NCBI GenBank assembly: GCA_937967645.1
Contig: CALBTT010000214.1
Coordinates: 60,105 to 124,104, forward strand
DNA length: 64,000 bases
Reading direction: 5' to 3'
Origin: an uncultured Zoogloea sp.
GTDB taxonomy: Bacteria > Pseudomonadota > Gammaproteobacteria > Burkholderiales > Rhodocyclaceae
The position numbers and the translations under genes were made by a program. Shown one piece after another: positions 7,959 to 15,951 of the stretch; the stretch's first letter is position 1; every line of letters begins with the position of its first letter. The notes beneath the pieces were generated by a model. That model saw only the letters and a list, made by a program, of their open reading frames with translations. It was not told where the DNA came from and ran no database searches.

Positions 7959-9176
7959 ATGTCCGAACCCCGGATCATTCCGATCACGCCGAAGGCCGCC
8001 GCCCCCAAGGCGGGCGGCTGGCAGCCCACCCTCAGCGCCTCGCCGCCCCTGTCGCTGTACATCCACTTTCCGTGGTGCGTGCGCAAGTGCCCCTACTGCG
8101 ACTTCAACTCCCACGCCGTCAAGGACGAGGGCATACCTGAGGCCGCCTACGTCGCCGCGCTGATCGCAGACCTGGAAAGCGCACTGCCGCAGATCTGGGG
8201 ACGCCGCGTCCACAGCATCTTCATCGGCGGCGGCACACCGAGCCTGATCAGCCCCGAGGGGCTCGACGAGCTGCTCACCGCCGTGCGCATGCGGGTACTC
8301 CTGGATCCGATGGCCGAGATCACCCTCGAAGCCAACCCGGGCACGGTGGACGCGGGCCGCTTCGCCGCCTTCCGGCAGGCCGGCATCAACCGCCTGTCGG
8401 TGGGCATCCAGAGCTTCCACGACGGACACCTCCAGGCCCTCGGCCGGATCCACGGCCGCCAGGACGCCATTGCCGCGGCCGAGGCTGCGCTCAACCATTT
8501 TGAAGCGGTCAACCTCGACCTGATGTACGCCCTGCCGGGCCAGAGCCTGGCGGAAGCAGAGGCCGACCTGGCCACCGCCCTGGCCCTCGGCCCCCAGCAT
8601 CTGTCTTGCTACCACCTGACCCTGGAGCCGAACACCGCCTTCGCCGCCAACCCGCCCGAAGTCCCCGACCCGGACAGCTCCGCCGACATGCAGGAACGCA
8701 TCGAGGCGTGCCTCGGTGAGGCGGGCTACATCCACTACGAGACCTCGGCCTTCGCCCGCCCCCACCGGGAGTGCCGCCACAACCTCAACTATTGGACCTT
8801 CGGCGACTACCTGGGGATCGGCGCAGGGGCCCACGGCAAGCTCTCGTCCCACGAGGGCATCGTGCGGGAGACCCGGCCGCGCCACCCGGCCGCCTACCTG
8901 GCAGCCCGGGACAGCGGCGCATTCGTGCAGGACCGGCGCAGCCTGGATGCCCAGGATCTGCCCTTCGAGTTCATGATGAACGCCCTGCGCCTGAACCAGG
9001 GCTTCCCACTGCGCCTGTTCGCCGAGCGCACCGGATTGCCGCTCGAGGCCGCCGAGGCCGGTCTGGTCCAGGCCCGGCGCCAGGGCTTGGTCGAGACCGA
9101 TAGCGACACACTGCGCCCGACCCTGAAGGGCCGGCGCTTCCTCAATGAGCTCTTGATGCTGTTCCTCGCCGACTGA
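7959..9176 (+). CDS. hemW: Heme chaperone HemW (radical SAM, CPO-like)
   Basis: The protein has 405 residues. The radical SAM cluster motif reads CVRKCPYC within HFPWCVRKCPYCDFNSH. IFIGGGTPSLI and LDLMYALPGQ are conserved radical SAM segments. The HNLNYWTFGDY segment matches the HNxxYW signature that separates HemW from true coproporphyrinogen dehydrogenase HemN, which also lacks this Cys arrangement. HemW binds heme and delivers it to respiratory enzymes. It starts 8 bp after rdgB, in the order expected for betaproteobacteria. Confidence 0.93.
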   Translation: MSEPRIIPITPKAAAPKAGGWQPTLSASPPLSLYIHFPWCVRKCPYCDFNSHAVKDEGIPEAAYVAALIADLESALPQIWGRRVHSIFIGGGTPSLISPEGLDELLTAVRMRVLLDPMAEITLEANPGTVDAGRFAAFRQAGINRLSVGIQSFHDGHLQALGRIHGRQDAIAAAEAALNHFEAVNLDLMYALPGQSLAEAEADLATALALGPQHLSCYHLTLEPNTAFAANPPEVPDPDSSADMQERIEACLGEAGYIHYETSAFARPHRECRHNLNYWTFGDYLGIGAGAHGKLSSHEGIVRETRPRHPAAYLAARDSGAFVQDRRSLDAQDLPFEFMMNALRLNQGFPLRLFAERTGLPLEAAEAGLVQARRQGLVETDSDTLRPTLKGRRFLNELLMLFLAD

Positions 9177-9191
9177 GCGTGCCCCGGCGTC

Positions 9192-10103
9192 TCAGCCGGT
9201 GCCGGACAAGGCCCCCCGCAACGCCAACCGACCGGGCACGGGGCCCGCACCGGAACGGGTTGCGGGAGCCCTCCGGCTGGCCACGAAGGCCGCCAGCCAG
9301 GCCCGGTTCAGGAGGGTCGGCCGAAGGTTCAAAAGTACGGCGCTGCGCAGGGCTGCATTGGCAAACTGCCGCTTGATCTCGCTGTCACCGGGACGGAAAT
9401 CCAGGTAGCGACACTCCCCATCCTCGAACAGGCGCCGGATCACCTGCAGATGCAGCACGGTTCCCGCCGACACGCTGCGATAGTCGTCCCGCTCCCCGGC
9501 CCCGGCGTAACACAGGGTGTCATCCACACGACCGAGGCGCAGATAAGCGACAGGCTCATCCGCGGCAAACAGCACATAGCCGCGCCCATCCCGGGCGGGC
9601 CGCCGCCGATCCTGCTCGAACAGGCCAGGCAGCGGCGTGGCGCACACCGCGTGGATGCGCGCCACGGCCTTGAGGAAATCCCCCATCCCGCCGGCCGCAT
9701 CCCGGAATTCGCGCAGACGCAGCCCACCGCCACAGCGGACGGTGAGACGGATCTCCTCGCGCTCGAAAGACTCACGACTCTTCGCGGAGTAACGGTTGGC
9801 CATGAAACCCTCGAAGCTACCCGCCAGCGAGAGGTAATGCCAGGTGTCCCTCGACAGCACGCAGGCGATCCGGTCGTCGTGGACCGTGTGGGTCCTCCAG
9901 CCTGGATCGGGGAGGTTGCAGAGCAGGCTGCCCGCACAGTGGGCGGGCAGCCTGGCAAGGGAAAAGCTCTCTTCGTCCGCGCCACCCAGCGCCTCGGCCA
10001 GGGTGATGTCCTGCACCGTCACAGAGAACTTCCTTGCCAGAATGTGCCTGCCCCTCATCACGAGGGGCAAGGAAAAATCACGCTCGAATTGTTCAGAAAC
10101 CAT
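9192..10103 (-). CDS. GNAT/FemAB-like acetyltransferase-fold protein
   Basis: The protein has about 303 residues from ATG 10103; an in-frame extension to 10151 is possible but less likely. The middle and C-terminal parts resemble the acetyltransferase_6/CelD-like (double GNAT, FemAB-related) group. FMANRYSAKSRESFERE precedes a fold segment, then come GYVLFAADEPVAYLRLGRVDDT and CRYLDFRPGDSEIKRQFA. Such proteins transfer acyl or aminoacyl groups in cell-surface or polysaccharide metabolism, but no substrate is indicated here. It converges on hemW with a 15-bp gap and is divergent from the adenine methyltransferase across an unusually AT-rich gap. Family assignment is moderate and function is unknown. 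Confidence 0.6.
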   Translation of the reverse strand: MVSEQFERDFSLPLVMRGRHILARKFSVTVQDITLAEALGGADEESFSLARLPAHCAGSLLCNLPDPGWRTHTVHDDRIACVLSRDTWHYLSLAGSFEGFMANRYSAKSRESFEREEIRLTVRCGGGLRLREFRDAAGGMGDFLKAVARIHAVCATPLPGLFEQDRRRPARDGRGYVLFAADEPVAYLRLGRVDDTLCYAGAGERDDYRSVSAGTVLHLQVIRRLFEDGECRYLDFRPGDSEIKRQFANAALRSAVLLNLRPTLLNRAWLAAFVASRRAPATRSGAGPVPGRLALRGALSGTG

Positions 10104-10331
10104 GGTTGCCGTAGTTAGTGCGACCGCGGCAGGCCGCCACTTTATTTTCATTTGGCATACACATTTATCACAAACGGATTATCCGAAGCATCCCGCGAAA
10201 CCTTGATTAACAAGCTTCCCGGTGTTTTTCGGAATCACGGTGCCAGGCCTGCCAGCCGCCCACGGCGGCAGGGGCTACCCGCCCGCAACGACTTCCTGCA
10301 CAATGCCGCAGCCTCTGCCCCCTCCACCCTG
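10104..10331. promoter_or_regulatory. AT-rich divergent intergenic region
   Basis: This 228-bp gap separates the GNAT-like gene (minus) from the methyltransferase (plus). Its part at about 10140-10240 is strikingly AT-rich compared with the rest of the window (TTTATTTTCATTTGGCATAC and so on). It probably contains the promoters of both genes. I could not assign -35/-10 pairs with confidence. The base composition may mark a junction of horizontally acquired DNA. Confidence 0.4.
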
Positions 10332-11603
10332 ATGCCCGCAGCCTCCACTCCAGCGATCCCCGCCGCGTTCGACATTGCGGCCTCCGCCCTCGGCCAGGTC
10401 TTCACCCCTGAACGCATCGTGCGCTGCATGCTGCGCCTGCGCCGCAATTCGGGCCGGGTCCTGGAGCCGTCCTGCGGTGACGGCGCCTTCCTGCGTCACC
10501 TGCACCATGCGGTGGGGATCGAGCTCGACCCCCGGCAATGCCCGGCCGGCGCGCTCAACATGGACTTCTTCGCCTATCCGGAGAGCGAGAAGTTCGACAC
10601 CGTGATCGGCAACCCGCCCTATGTGCGCTACCAGGACATCTCGCCCTCCACCCGGGCCCTGCTGCGCCGCGACGGCTTCGACGGGCGCAGCAACCTGTAC
10701 CTCTTCTTCATCGAGAAATGCCTGCGCCACCTGGCCCCCGGCGGCGAACTGATCTTCATCACTCCGCGCGATTTCCTGAAGTCCACCAGCGCCCGCAACC
10801 TCAACCGCCTGCTGCATGCCAGCGGCACCATCACCCACGCCATCGACCTGGGCGACGCGCGGGTCTTCGCCGATGCCGTACCGAACTGCCTGATCTGGCG
10901 TTTCGAGCTGAGCGACACCGGCCACCGCACGGCCTGCGCCCACCTCGGCCAGAGCGACGACCTCAGCCACAGCCTGGAGCACCTGCCGTGGGTGCACCGG
11001 CACTTCTCCGAGTGCGCCGGGCATCTGCTGTTCTCCCGGTGGGAATACAGCCTGGCGCTGGCCGACGTGGCCAGCGTGCGGGTGGGCGCGGTCTCAGGGG
11101 CGGATCCGGTGTTCGCCAGCGCCACCGCCGGCACCCGGGATTTCGTCAGCTCCGCCACCGTGCGCACCGGCCAGACCCGCCGGATGATCTGGGTCGGGCC
11201 CGATGACCCGCCCCCCGACGCCCTGCTGCCCCACAAGGCCCGCCTGCTGGCGCGGCGCATCCGCCGCTTCGACGAAAGCAACTGGTGGCAATGGGGTCGC
11301 GGCTACCCGCAGACTGACGCCCCGCGCCTCTACGTCAATACCAAGACGCGTCGTCCGCAGCCCTTCTTCATCCACCCCTGCCCGAACTTCGACGGCGCAG
11401 TGCTGGGCATCTTTCCCCACGACCCGGCGATCGACCTGGAAGCCTTCCGCGACGCCCTCAACGAGGTGGACTGGCAGGACCTGGGCTTTATCTGCGACGG
11501 GCGCTATCTGTTCACCCAGCGCAGCCTCGAGAACGCCCCCCTGCCGGCCCGCTTCCGCAGCTTTCTGCCCCCACCCCGCCCCGTCACGGGGAACACCGCC
11601 TGA
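10332..11603 (+). CDS. Orphan N6-adenine DNA methyltransferase (Eco57I/TaqI class)
   Basis: The protein has 423 residues starting at ATG 10332; a start as far upstream as 10152 would be in the AT-rich gap. The SAM-binding motif is VLEPSCGDGAFL near residue 43, followed by GIELD, and the catalytic NPPY occurs in DTVIGNPPYVRYQD near residue 95. GQVFTPERIVRCML is typical of the N-terminus of gamma-class adenine methylases. The C-terminal ~200 residues would hold the target recognition region. No restriction endonuclease or specificity gene adjoins it. It may be a housekeeping or epigenetic methylase, or a relic of a restriction-modification system. Confidence 0.83.
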   Translation: MPAASTPAIPAAFDIAASALGQVFTPERIVRCMLRLRRNSGRVLEPSCGDGAFLRHLHHAVGIELDPRQCPAGALNMDFFAYPESEKFDTVIGNPPYVRYQDISPSTRALLRRDGFDGRSNLYLFFIEKCLRHLAPGGELIFITPRDFLKSTSARNLNRLLHASGTITHAIDLGDARVFADAVPNCLIWRFELSDTGHRTACAHLGQSDDLSHSLEHLPWVHRHFSECAGHLLFSRWEYSLALADVASVRVGAVSGADPVFASATAGTRDFVSSATVRTGQTRRMIWVGPDDPPPDALLPHKARLLARRIRRFDESNWWQWGRGYPQTDAPRLYVNTKTRRPQPFFIHPCPNFDGAVLGIFPHDPAIDLEAFRDALNEVDWQDLGFICDGRYLFTQRSLENAPLPARFRSFLPPPRPVTGNTA

Positions 11604-11727
11604 AGGGGCTTCCCGGCGGATGGTGTAACATCCCGCGAACAAACACGGGCAGCGCAGGTCCACGACGCACTCCCTTCCGTCGGGCACCCCGACGCACCGC
11701 CCATCCGAGAACAGTTCGCGAGGTCCC

Positions 11728-13026
11728 ATGGTTCCCCATCTCACCACCGCGCTCACCGGCCCCCTGCTGGAGCTGGAACGCCATTTCCTCGACAATGCCT
11801 GTGCCATCGAACGCTGGATGCGCACCCAGTGGCAGGAGCACCTGCCCCCCATCTACGGCTCCACCGACCTGCGCAACTCCGGCTTCAAGCTCGCGCCGGT
11901 AGACCTCAACCTGTTCCCGGGTGGCTTCAACAACCTGAACGACGCCTTCATGCCCCTGTGCGTGCAGGCAGCCCAGGCCGCCATCGAGCGCATCTGCGTC
12001 GGCGCCCGCTCCATCCTGCTGATCCCCGAGAACCACACCCGCAACCAGTTCTACCTGCAGAACGTGGCCAAGCTGGTGTCCATCCTGCGCCTGACCGGCC
12101 TGGAGGTGCGCCTCGGCAGCCTGCTGCCCGAGATCACCGAACCCACCGTGGTCGAGCTCGCCAACGGCAGCAGCCTGACCCTCGAGCCCCTCGAACGCCA
12201 CGGCCGCCGCCTCGGCCTCAAGGACTTCGACCCCTGTGCGGTACTGCTCAACAACGACCTCTCCGCCGGCATCCCGGCGCAGCTGAAGGACCTGCACGAC
12301 CAGTGGGTCATCCCCCCGGTGCACGCCGGCTGGCATTCCCGCCGCAAGTCCAACCACGCCGCCGCCTACGACAGCGTGACCCGCGACTTCGGCACCGCCA
12401 TCGGCATCGACCCGTGGCGCATCAACCCCGCCTGGGACACCTGTTCAGGGCTGGACTTCCACGCCCGCACCGGCGAGCAGGAACTGGCCGACAAGGTCGC
12501 CGCGATGCTCGACAACATCCGCGCCAAGTACAAGGAATACGAGGTCGAGGACGAGCCCTTCGTGGTCGTCAAGGCCGATGCCGGCACCTACGGCATGGGC
12601 GTGATGACGGTCAAGGACGCCTCCGAGCTGATCGGCCTCAACCGCAAGCAGCGCAACAAGATGAGCGTCGTCAAGGAAGGTCTGGAAGTCCACGACGTGA
12701 TCATCCAGGAGGGCGTACACACCTTCGAGACGGTCAATAACGCCGTCGCCGAGCCGGTCGTATACATGATGGATCACTACGTCGTGGGCGGCTTCTATCG
12801 GGTGCACACCCAGCGCGGCCGTGACGAGAACCTCAACGCGCCGGGCATGCACTTCGAGCCGCTGGCCTTCGAAGCCCCCTGCAGCCTGCCCGACTGCAAC
12901 CAGGGGCCCGACGCGCCGCCCAACCGCTTCTACGCCTACGGCGTGGTGGCCCGCCTGGCCCTGCTCGCCGCGGCCATCGAGATCGAGGCCACCGAGCCTG
13001 CCGTGCTCGAAGAAGCCGCCGCCTGA
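11728..13026 (+). CDS. gshA: Glutamate-cysteine ligase, 'ferrooxidans' type
   Basis: The protein has 432 residues and matches the gshA form found in Acidithiobacillus and many betaproteobacteria, which differs from the E. coli enzyme. Recognisable segments are YGSTDLRNSGFKLAPVD, LFPGGFNNLN, LIPENHTRNQFYLQN and VKADAGTYGMGVMTV. It makes gamma-glutamylcysteine from Glu, Cys and ATP, the first step of glutathione synthesis. gshB follows after 74 bp. Glutathione made here would serve the frmA/fghA formaldehyde pathway and the GST-kappa-fold isomerase elsewhere in the window. Confidence 0.93.
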   Translation: MVPHLTTALTGPLLELERHFLDNACAIERWMRTQWQEHLPPIYGSTDLRNSGFKLAPVDLNLFPGGFNNLNDAFMPLCVQAAQAAIERICVGARSILLIPENHTRNQFYLQNVAKLVSILRLTGLEVRLGSLLPEITEPTVVELANGSSLTLEPLERHGRRLGLKDFDPCAVLLNNDLSAGIPAQLKDLHDQWVIPPVHAGWHSRRKSNHAAAYDSVTRDFGTAIGIDPWRINPAWDTCSGLDFHARTGEQELADKVAAMLDNIRAKYKEYEVEDEPFVVVKADAGTYGMGVMTVKDASELIGLNRKQRNKMSVVKEGLEVHDVIIQEGVHTFETVNNAVAEPVVYMMDHYVVGGFYRVHTQRGRDENLNAPGMHFEPLAFEAPCSLPDCNQGPDAPPNRFYAYGVVARLALLAAAIEIEATEPAVLEEAAA

Positions 13027-13100
13027 TCGCCACCGGCAGGGCGGTCTTCACCGCCCTGCCCGGCCCATCGCTCCCGCCAATCGCCTCACCCGGAACGGCC

Positions 13101-14042
13101 ATGAAATTCGCCTTCATCCTCGACCCCCTCGACCAGCTCAAGGCCTACAAGGACTCCAGCATCGCCATGATGCGGGCCGCCGCCCGCCGGGGACACCAGA
13201 TCTTCGCCATCCGCCGGGAGGCCCTGATCTGGGAAGGGGGTGTGGTCTCCGCGCGGGCCCTCGCCCTCACCCCCACCGATGACGACCACGCCTGGTACGT
13301 GGCCGGTGAGGAGAGCGTGCAGGCCCTCACCGCCTTCGATGCGGTGCTGATGCGTCAGGACCCCCCCTTCGACTTCGAATACGTCACCGCCACCTGGCTG
13401 CTCGAGCGGGCCGCCCAGGCCGGCGCCCGGGTCTTCAACCACCCCCGGTCGATCCGCGACCACTCCGAGAAGCTCGCCATCACCGAGTTTCCGCAGTTCA
13501 CGCCGGCCACCCGGGTGGCCCGCGCGGCCGTGGACATCAACGCCTTCATCGATGCCCACAGCGACACCATCCTCAAGCCCCTCGACGGCATGGGCGGGAG
13601 CCAGATCTTCCGGGTGCGGGCCGACGACCCCAACCGCAACGTCATCATCGAGACCCTCACCCAGGACGAACGCCGCACCATCATGGCCCAGGCCTACCTG
13701 CCGGCCATCTCGGGCGGCGACAAGCGCGTCCTGATCATCGGCGGCAAGGTCATCCCCTACAGCCTGGCGCGCATCCCCATGGCCGGCGAGACCCGCGGCA
13801 ACCTGGCCGCTGGCGGCCGCGGCGTGGCCATGCCGCTGACCGACGGAGAGCGCGCCATCGCCGAACATCTGGCCCCCATCCTGTGGGCCCGTGGCCTGCT
13901 GATCGTCGGCCTCGACGTGATCGGTGACCGGCTCACCGAGATCAACGTCACCAGCCCCACCTGCATGGTCGAGATCACCGCCCAGATGGGCTTCGACGTT
14001 CCCGGGGCGGTCATCGACGCCCTCGAGGAGGCATGCGCCTGA
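13101..14042 (+). CDS. gshB: Glutathione synthetase
   Basis: The protein has 313 residues, the normal length. It begins MKFAFILDPLDQLKAYKDSS, a family-typical start with the conserved D-P-L and K-D-S-S. The ATP-grasp glycine-rich loop is ILKPLDGMGGSQIFRV, and INVTSPTCMVEI forms the C-terminal Mg/ATP site. It joins Gly to gamma-glutamylcysteine. Its last 10 bp overlap apbE, so the downstream gene may be coupled to it. Confidence 0.96.
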   Translation: MKFAFILDPLDQLKAYKDSSIAMMRAAARRGHQIFAIRREALIWEGGVVSARALALTPTDDDHAWYVAGEESVQALTAFDAVLMRQDPPFDFEYVTATWLLERAAQAGARVFNHPRSIRDHSEKLAITEFPQFTPATRVARAAVDINAFIDAHSDTILKPLDGMGGSQIFRVRADDPNRNVIIETLTQDERRTIMAQAYLPAISGGDKRVLIIGGKVIPYSLARIPMAGETRGNLAAGGRGVAMPLTDGERAIAEHLAPILWARGLLIVGLDVIGDRLTEINVTSPTCMVEITAQMGFDVPGAVIDALEEACA

Positions 14043-15085
14043 TCCGCCGGGTCGCCACCGCACTGGCGGCCTTCTGCCTAACCGGCCTGCTGCTCGCCGG
14101 CTGCCAGCGGGAAAGCCTGCATCAGCAGGAGTCCTACGTCTTCGGCACGCGCGTCGAAATCCTCACCTGGGACGCCTCGGAGGCACGCTCCCGGGAGGCG
14201 GTGGCCGAAGTCCTGCAGGAGTTCGACCGTCTGCACCGCAGCTACCATGCCTGGGAGCCCTCCGAACTCACCGCGCTCAATGAGGCCATCGCCGCTGGCC
14301 GGCAGGACATCCCGGTATCCAGCGAGCTGGCCGCCATGCTCGGTGACGCCCAGCGCATCGCGGCCACCGGCGATCAGCTGTTCAATCCGGCCCTCGGCCG
14401 CCTGATCGCCCTGTGGGGATTCCACACCGACACCTTCAAGCCGGTCCGGCCCGATCCGGCCCGGGTCGCCGCCGAGGTGAAGGCCCACCCGAGCATGGCC
14501 GACCTGACCATCAGCCCACACACGGTGAGCAGCCGCAACCCCGCCGTGCAGCTCGACCTGGGCGGCTACGCCAAGGGCTACGCCCTCGACCAGGCCGCCG
14601 CCATCCTGCGCCGGCATGGCATCCACAACGCGCTGATCAACATCGGCGGCAACCTCATGGCCCTCGGCAGCAAGGGCCCGCAGCCGTGGCGGGTCGGCAT
14701 CCAGCACCCCCGCGAAGCGCGGCCCCTGGCCAGCCTGCCCCTGCGCGATGGCGAGGCCATCGGCACCTCCGGCGACTACCAGCGCTTCTTCGAGCTCGAC
14801 GGCAAGCGCTACTGCCACCTCCTCGACCCGCGCAGCGGCCAGCCGGCCGAAGGCACTCGGGCCGTCACCGTGCTGGTCACGCCCCGCCCCGGCGCCGGCG
14901 CCCTGTCCGACGCGGCCAGCAAGCCCGTCTACCTGTCGGGCGCGCAGTGGCGCGACCAGGCCCGCCGCTATGGCATCGAGCACGCCCTTCGGGTGGATGC
15001 GGAAGGGCACATCCTGGTCACCCGCGCGCTGCGCGACCGCCTGCAACCCGGCGAGGGAATCCAGCTGGAGACCCTACCCGACTAG
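14033..15085 (+). CDS. apbE: FAD:protein FMN transferase (ApbE), lipoprotein
   Basis: The protein has 350 residues. A lipoprotein signal ends in LLLAGC (Cys at ~23), placing the enzyme on the periplasmic side. ApbE motifs are present: YVFGTRVEI, the QLDLGGYAKGYALD block with the G-G-x-A-K-G core, NIGGN and a C-terminal segment with SDAASKP. ApbE attaches FMN covalently to Ser/Thr of secreted or membrane proteins such as NqrB/C, RnfG/D or NosR-like domains, using FAD. No flavinylation target is encoded nearby. The 10-bp overlap with gshB puts it in the glutathione-PTS operon, which is unusual. Confidence 0.92.
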   Translation: MRLIRRVATALAAFCLTGLLLAGCQRESLHQQESYVFGTRVEILTWDASEARSREAVAEVLQEFDRLHRSYHAWEPSELTALNEAIAAGRQDIPVSSELAAMLGDAQRIAATGDQLFNPALGRLIALWGFHTDTFKPVRPDPARVAAEVKAHPSMADLTISPHTVSSRNPAVQLDLGGYAKGYALDQAAAILRRHGIHNALINIGGNLMALGSKGPQPWRVGIQHPREARPLASLPLRDGEAIGTSGDYQRFFELDGKRYCHLLDPRSGQPAEGTRAVTVLVTPRPGAGALSDAASKPVYLSGAQWRDQARRYGIEHALRVDAEGHILVTRALRDRLQPGEGIQLETLPD

Positions 15086-15188
15086 GGTTCAGGCACCCCA
15101 CCTTTCGCTGCGGCGCAGCAACTTTTGCATACGCATTGTCACTGTCTTCCCGCCCGCGGCAGCGCGCCCTTCGGCTAGAATGGGTCGC

Positions 15189-15572
15189 ATGATCGGTATC
15201 CTCCTCATCACCCACGGCAGCCTCGGCGAGTCACTCCTCCAGTGCGTCTGCCACGTGATGAACCGCCGCCCGCCCCAGATGATGCAGCTGGGCGTGTCCG
15301 GCCAGGACGACCCTCTGGACGCCCTGCCCCTGGCCCGCCGTCTGCTCAATGCAGTCGACAGCGGAGACGGTGCCCTGATCCTCACCGACATCCTCGGCGC
15401 GACCCCGGCCAACATGGCGGCCAAGCTCCTGGAGCCGGGGCGGATCGAGGGCGTGGCAGGCGTCAATCTGCCCATGTTGCTGCGGGCCATCACTTACCGG
15501 GAACGGAACATGGAAGTGCTGGTCAAGAAAGCTGTGGCCGGCGCCTGTGAAGGCGTCGTGCATATGAGATAG
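15189..15572 (+). CDS. PTS system mannose-family EIIA component
   Basis: The protein has 127 residues from ATG 15189 (an ATG at 15180 is also in frame). It is a lone EIIA-Man domain: MIGILLITHGSLG places the phospho-accepting His at residue 9, and ILTDILGATPANMA is the conserved phosphate-loop region. There are no EIIB, EIIC or EIID genes, so it cannot work in sugar transport. With the following HPr and EI it forms the incomplete PTS known from betaproteobacteria, where phosphorylation states are thought to regulate carbon storage and other processes. Confidence 0.92.
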   Translation: MIGILLITHGSLGESLLQCVCHVMNRRPPQMMQLGVSGQDDPLDALPLARRLLNAVDSGDGALILTDILGATPANMAAKLLEPGRIEGVAGVNLPMLLRAITYRERNMEVLVKKAVAGACEGVVHMR

Positions 15573-15647
15573 GCACACCGCATCAGCGACATAACAATAA
15601 CCAGATCGCACCCCAGAGACCTCGAGGAAGACAGGAAAAACACATCG

Positions 15648-15917
15648 ATGCCGCGCCAGGAAGCAGAAATCATCAACAAGCTGGGCTTGCATGCCCGCGC
15701 CTCCGCCAAGCTGACCCAGACCGCCAGCGCCTACCAATGCGAAGTCTGGCTTGAACGCAACGGCAAGCGCGTCAATGCCAAAAGCATCATGGGTGTCATG
15801 ATGCTGGCCGCCGCCAAGGGCAGCACCATCACCATCGACACCAGCGGTGCCGACGCGGACGCCGCCATGGCTGCCCTGCAGGCCCTGATCGAGGACAAGT
15901 TCGGGGAAGGAGAATGA
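15648..15917 (+). CDS. ptsH: Phosphocarrier protein HPr
   Basis: The protein has 89 residues. The active-site His occurs in NKLGLHARAS (about residue 15). The regulatory Ser site is preserved in NAKSIMGVMML (Ser about 46), as in HPr proteins phosphorylated by HPr kinase. It carries phosphate from EI to EIIA. It lies 75 bp after the EIIA gene and 34 bp before the EI gene. No HPr kinase gene is in the window. Confidence 0.95.
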   Translation: MPRQEAEIINKLGLHARASAKLTQTASAYQCEVWLERNGKRVNAKSIMGVMMLAAAKGSTITIDTSGADADAAMAALQALIEDKFGEGE

Positions 15918-15951
15918 CTCCGCCGGCCCACCCAAGCACGGGGAGGCGCCG

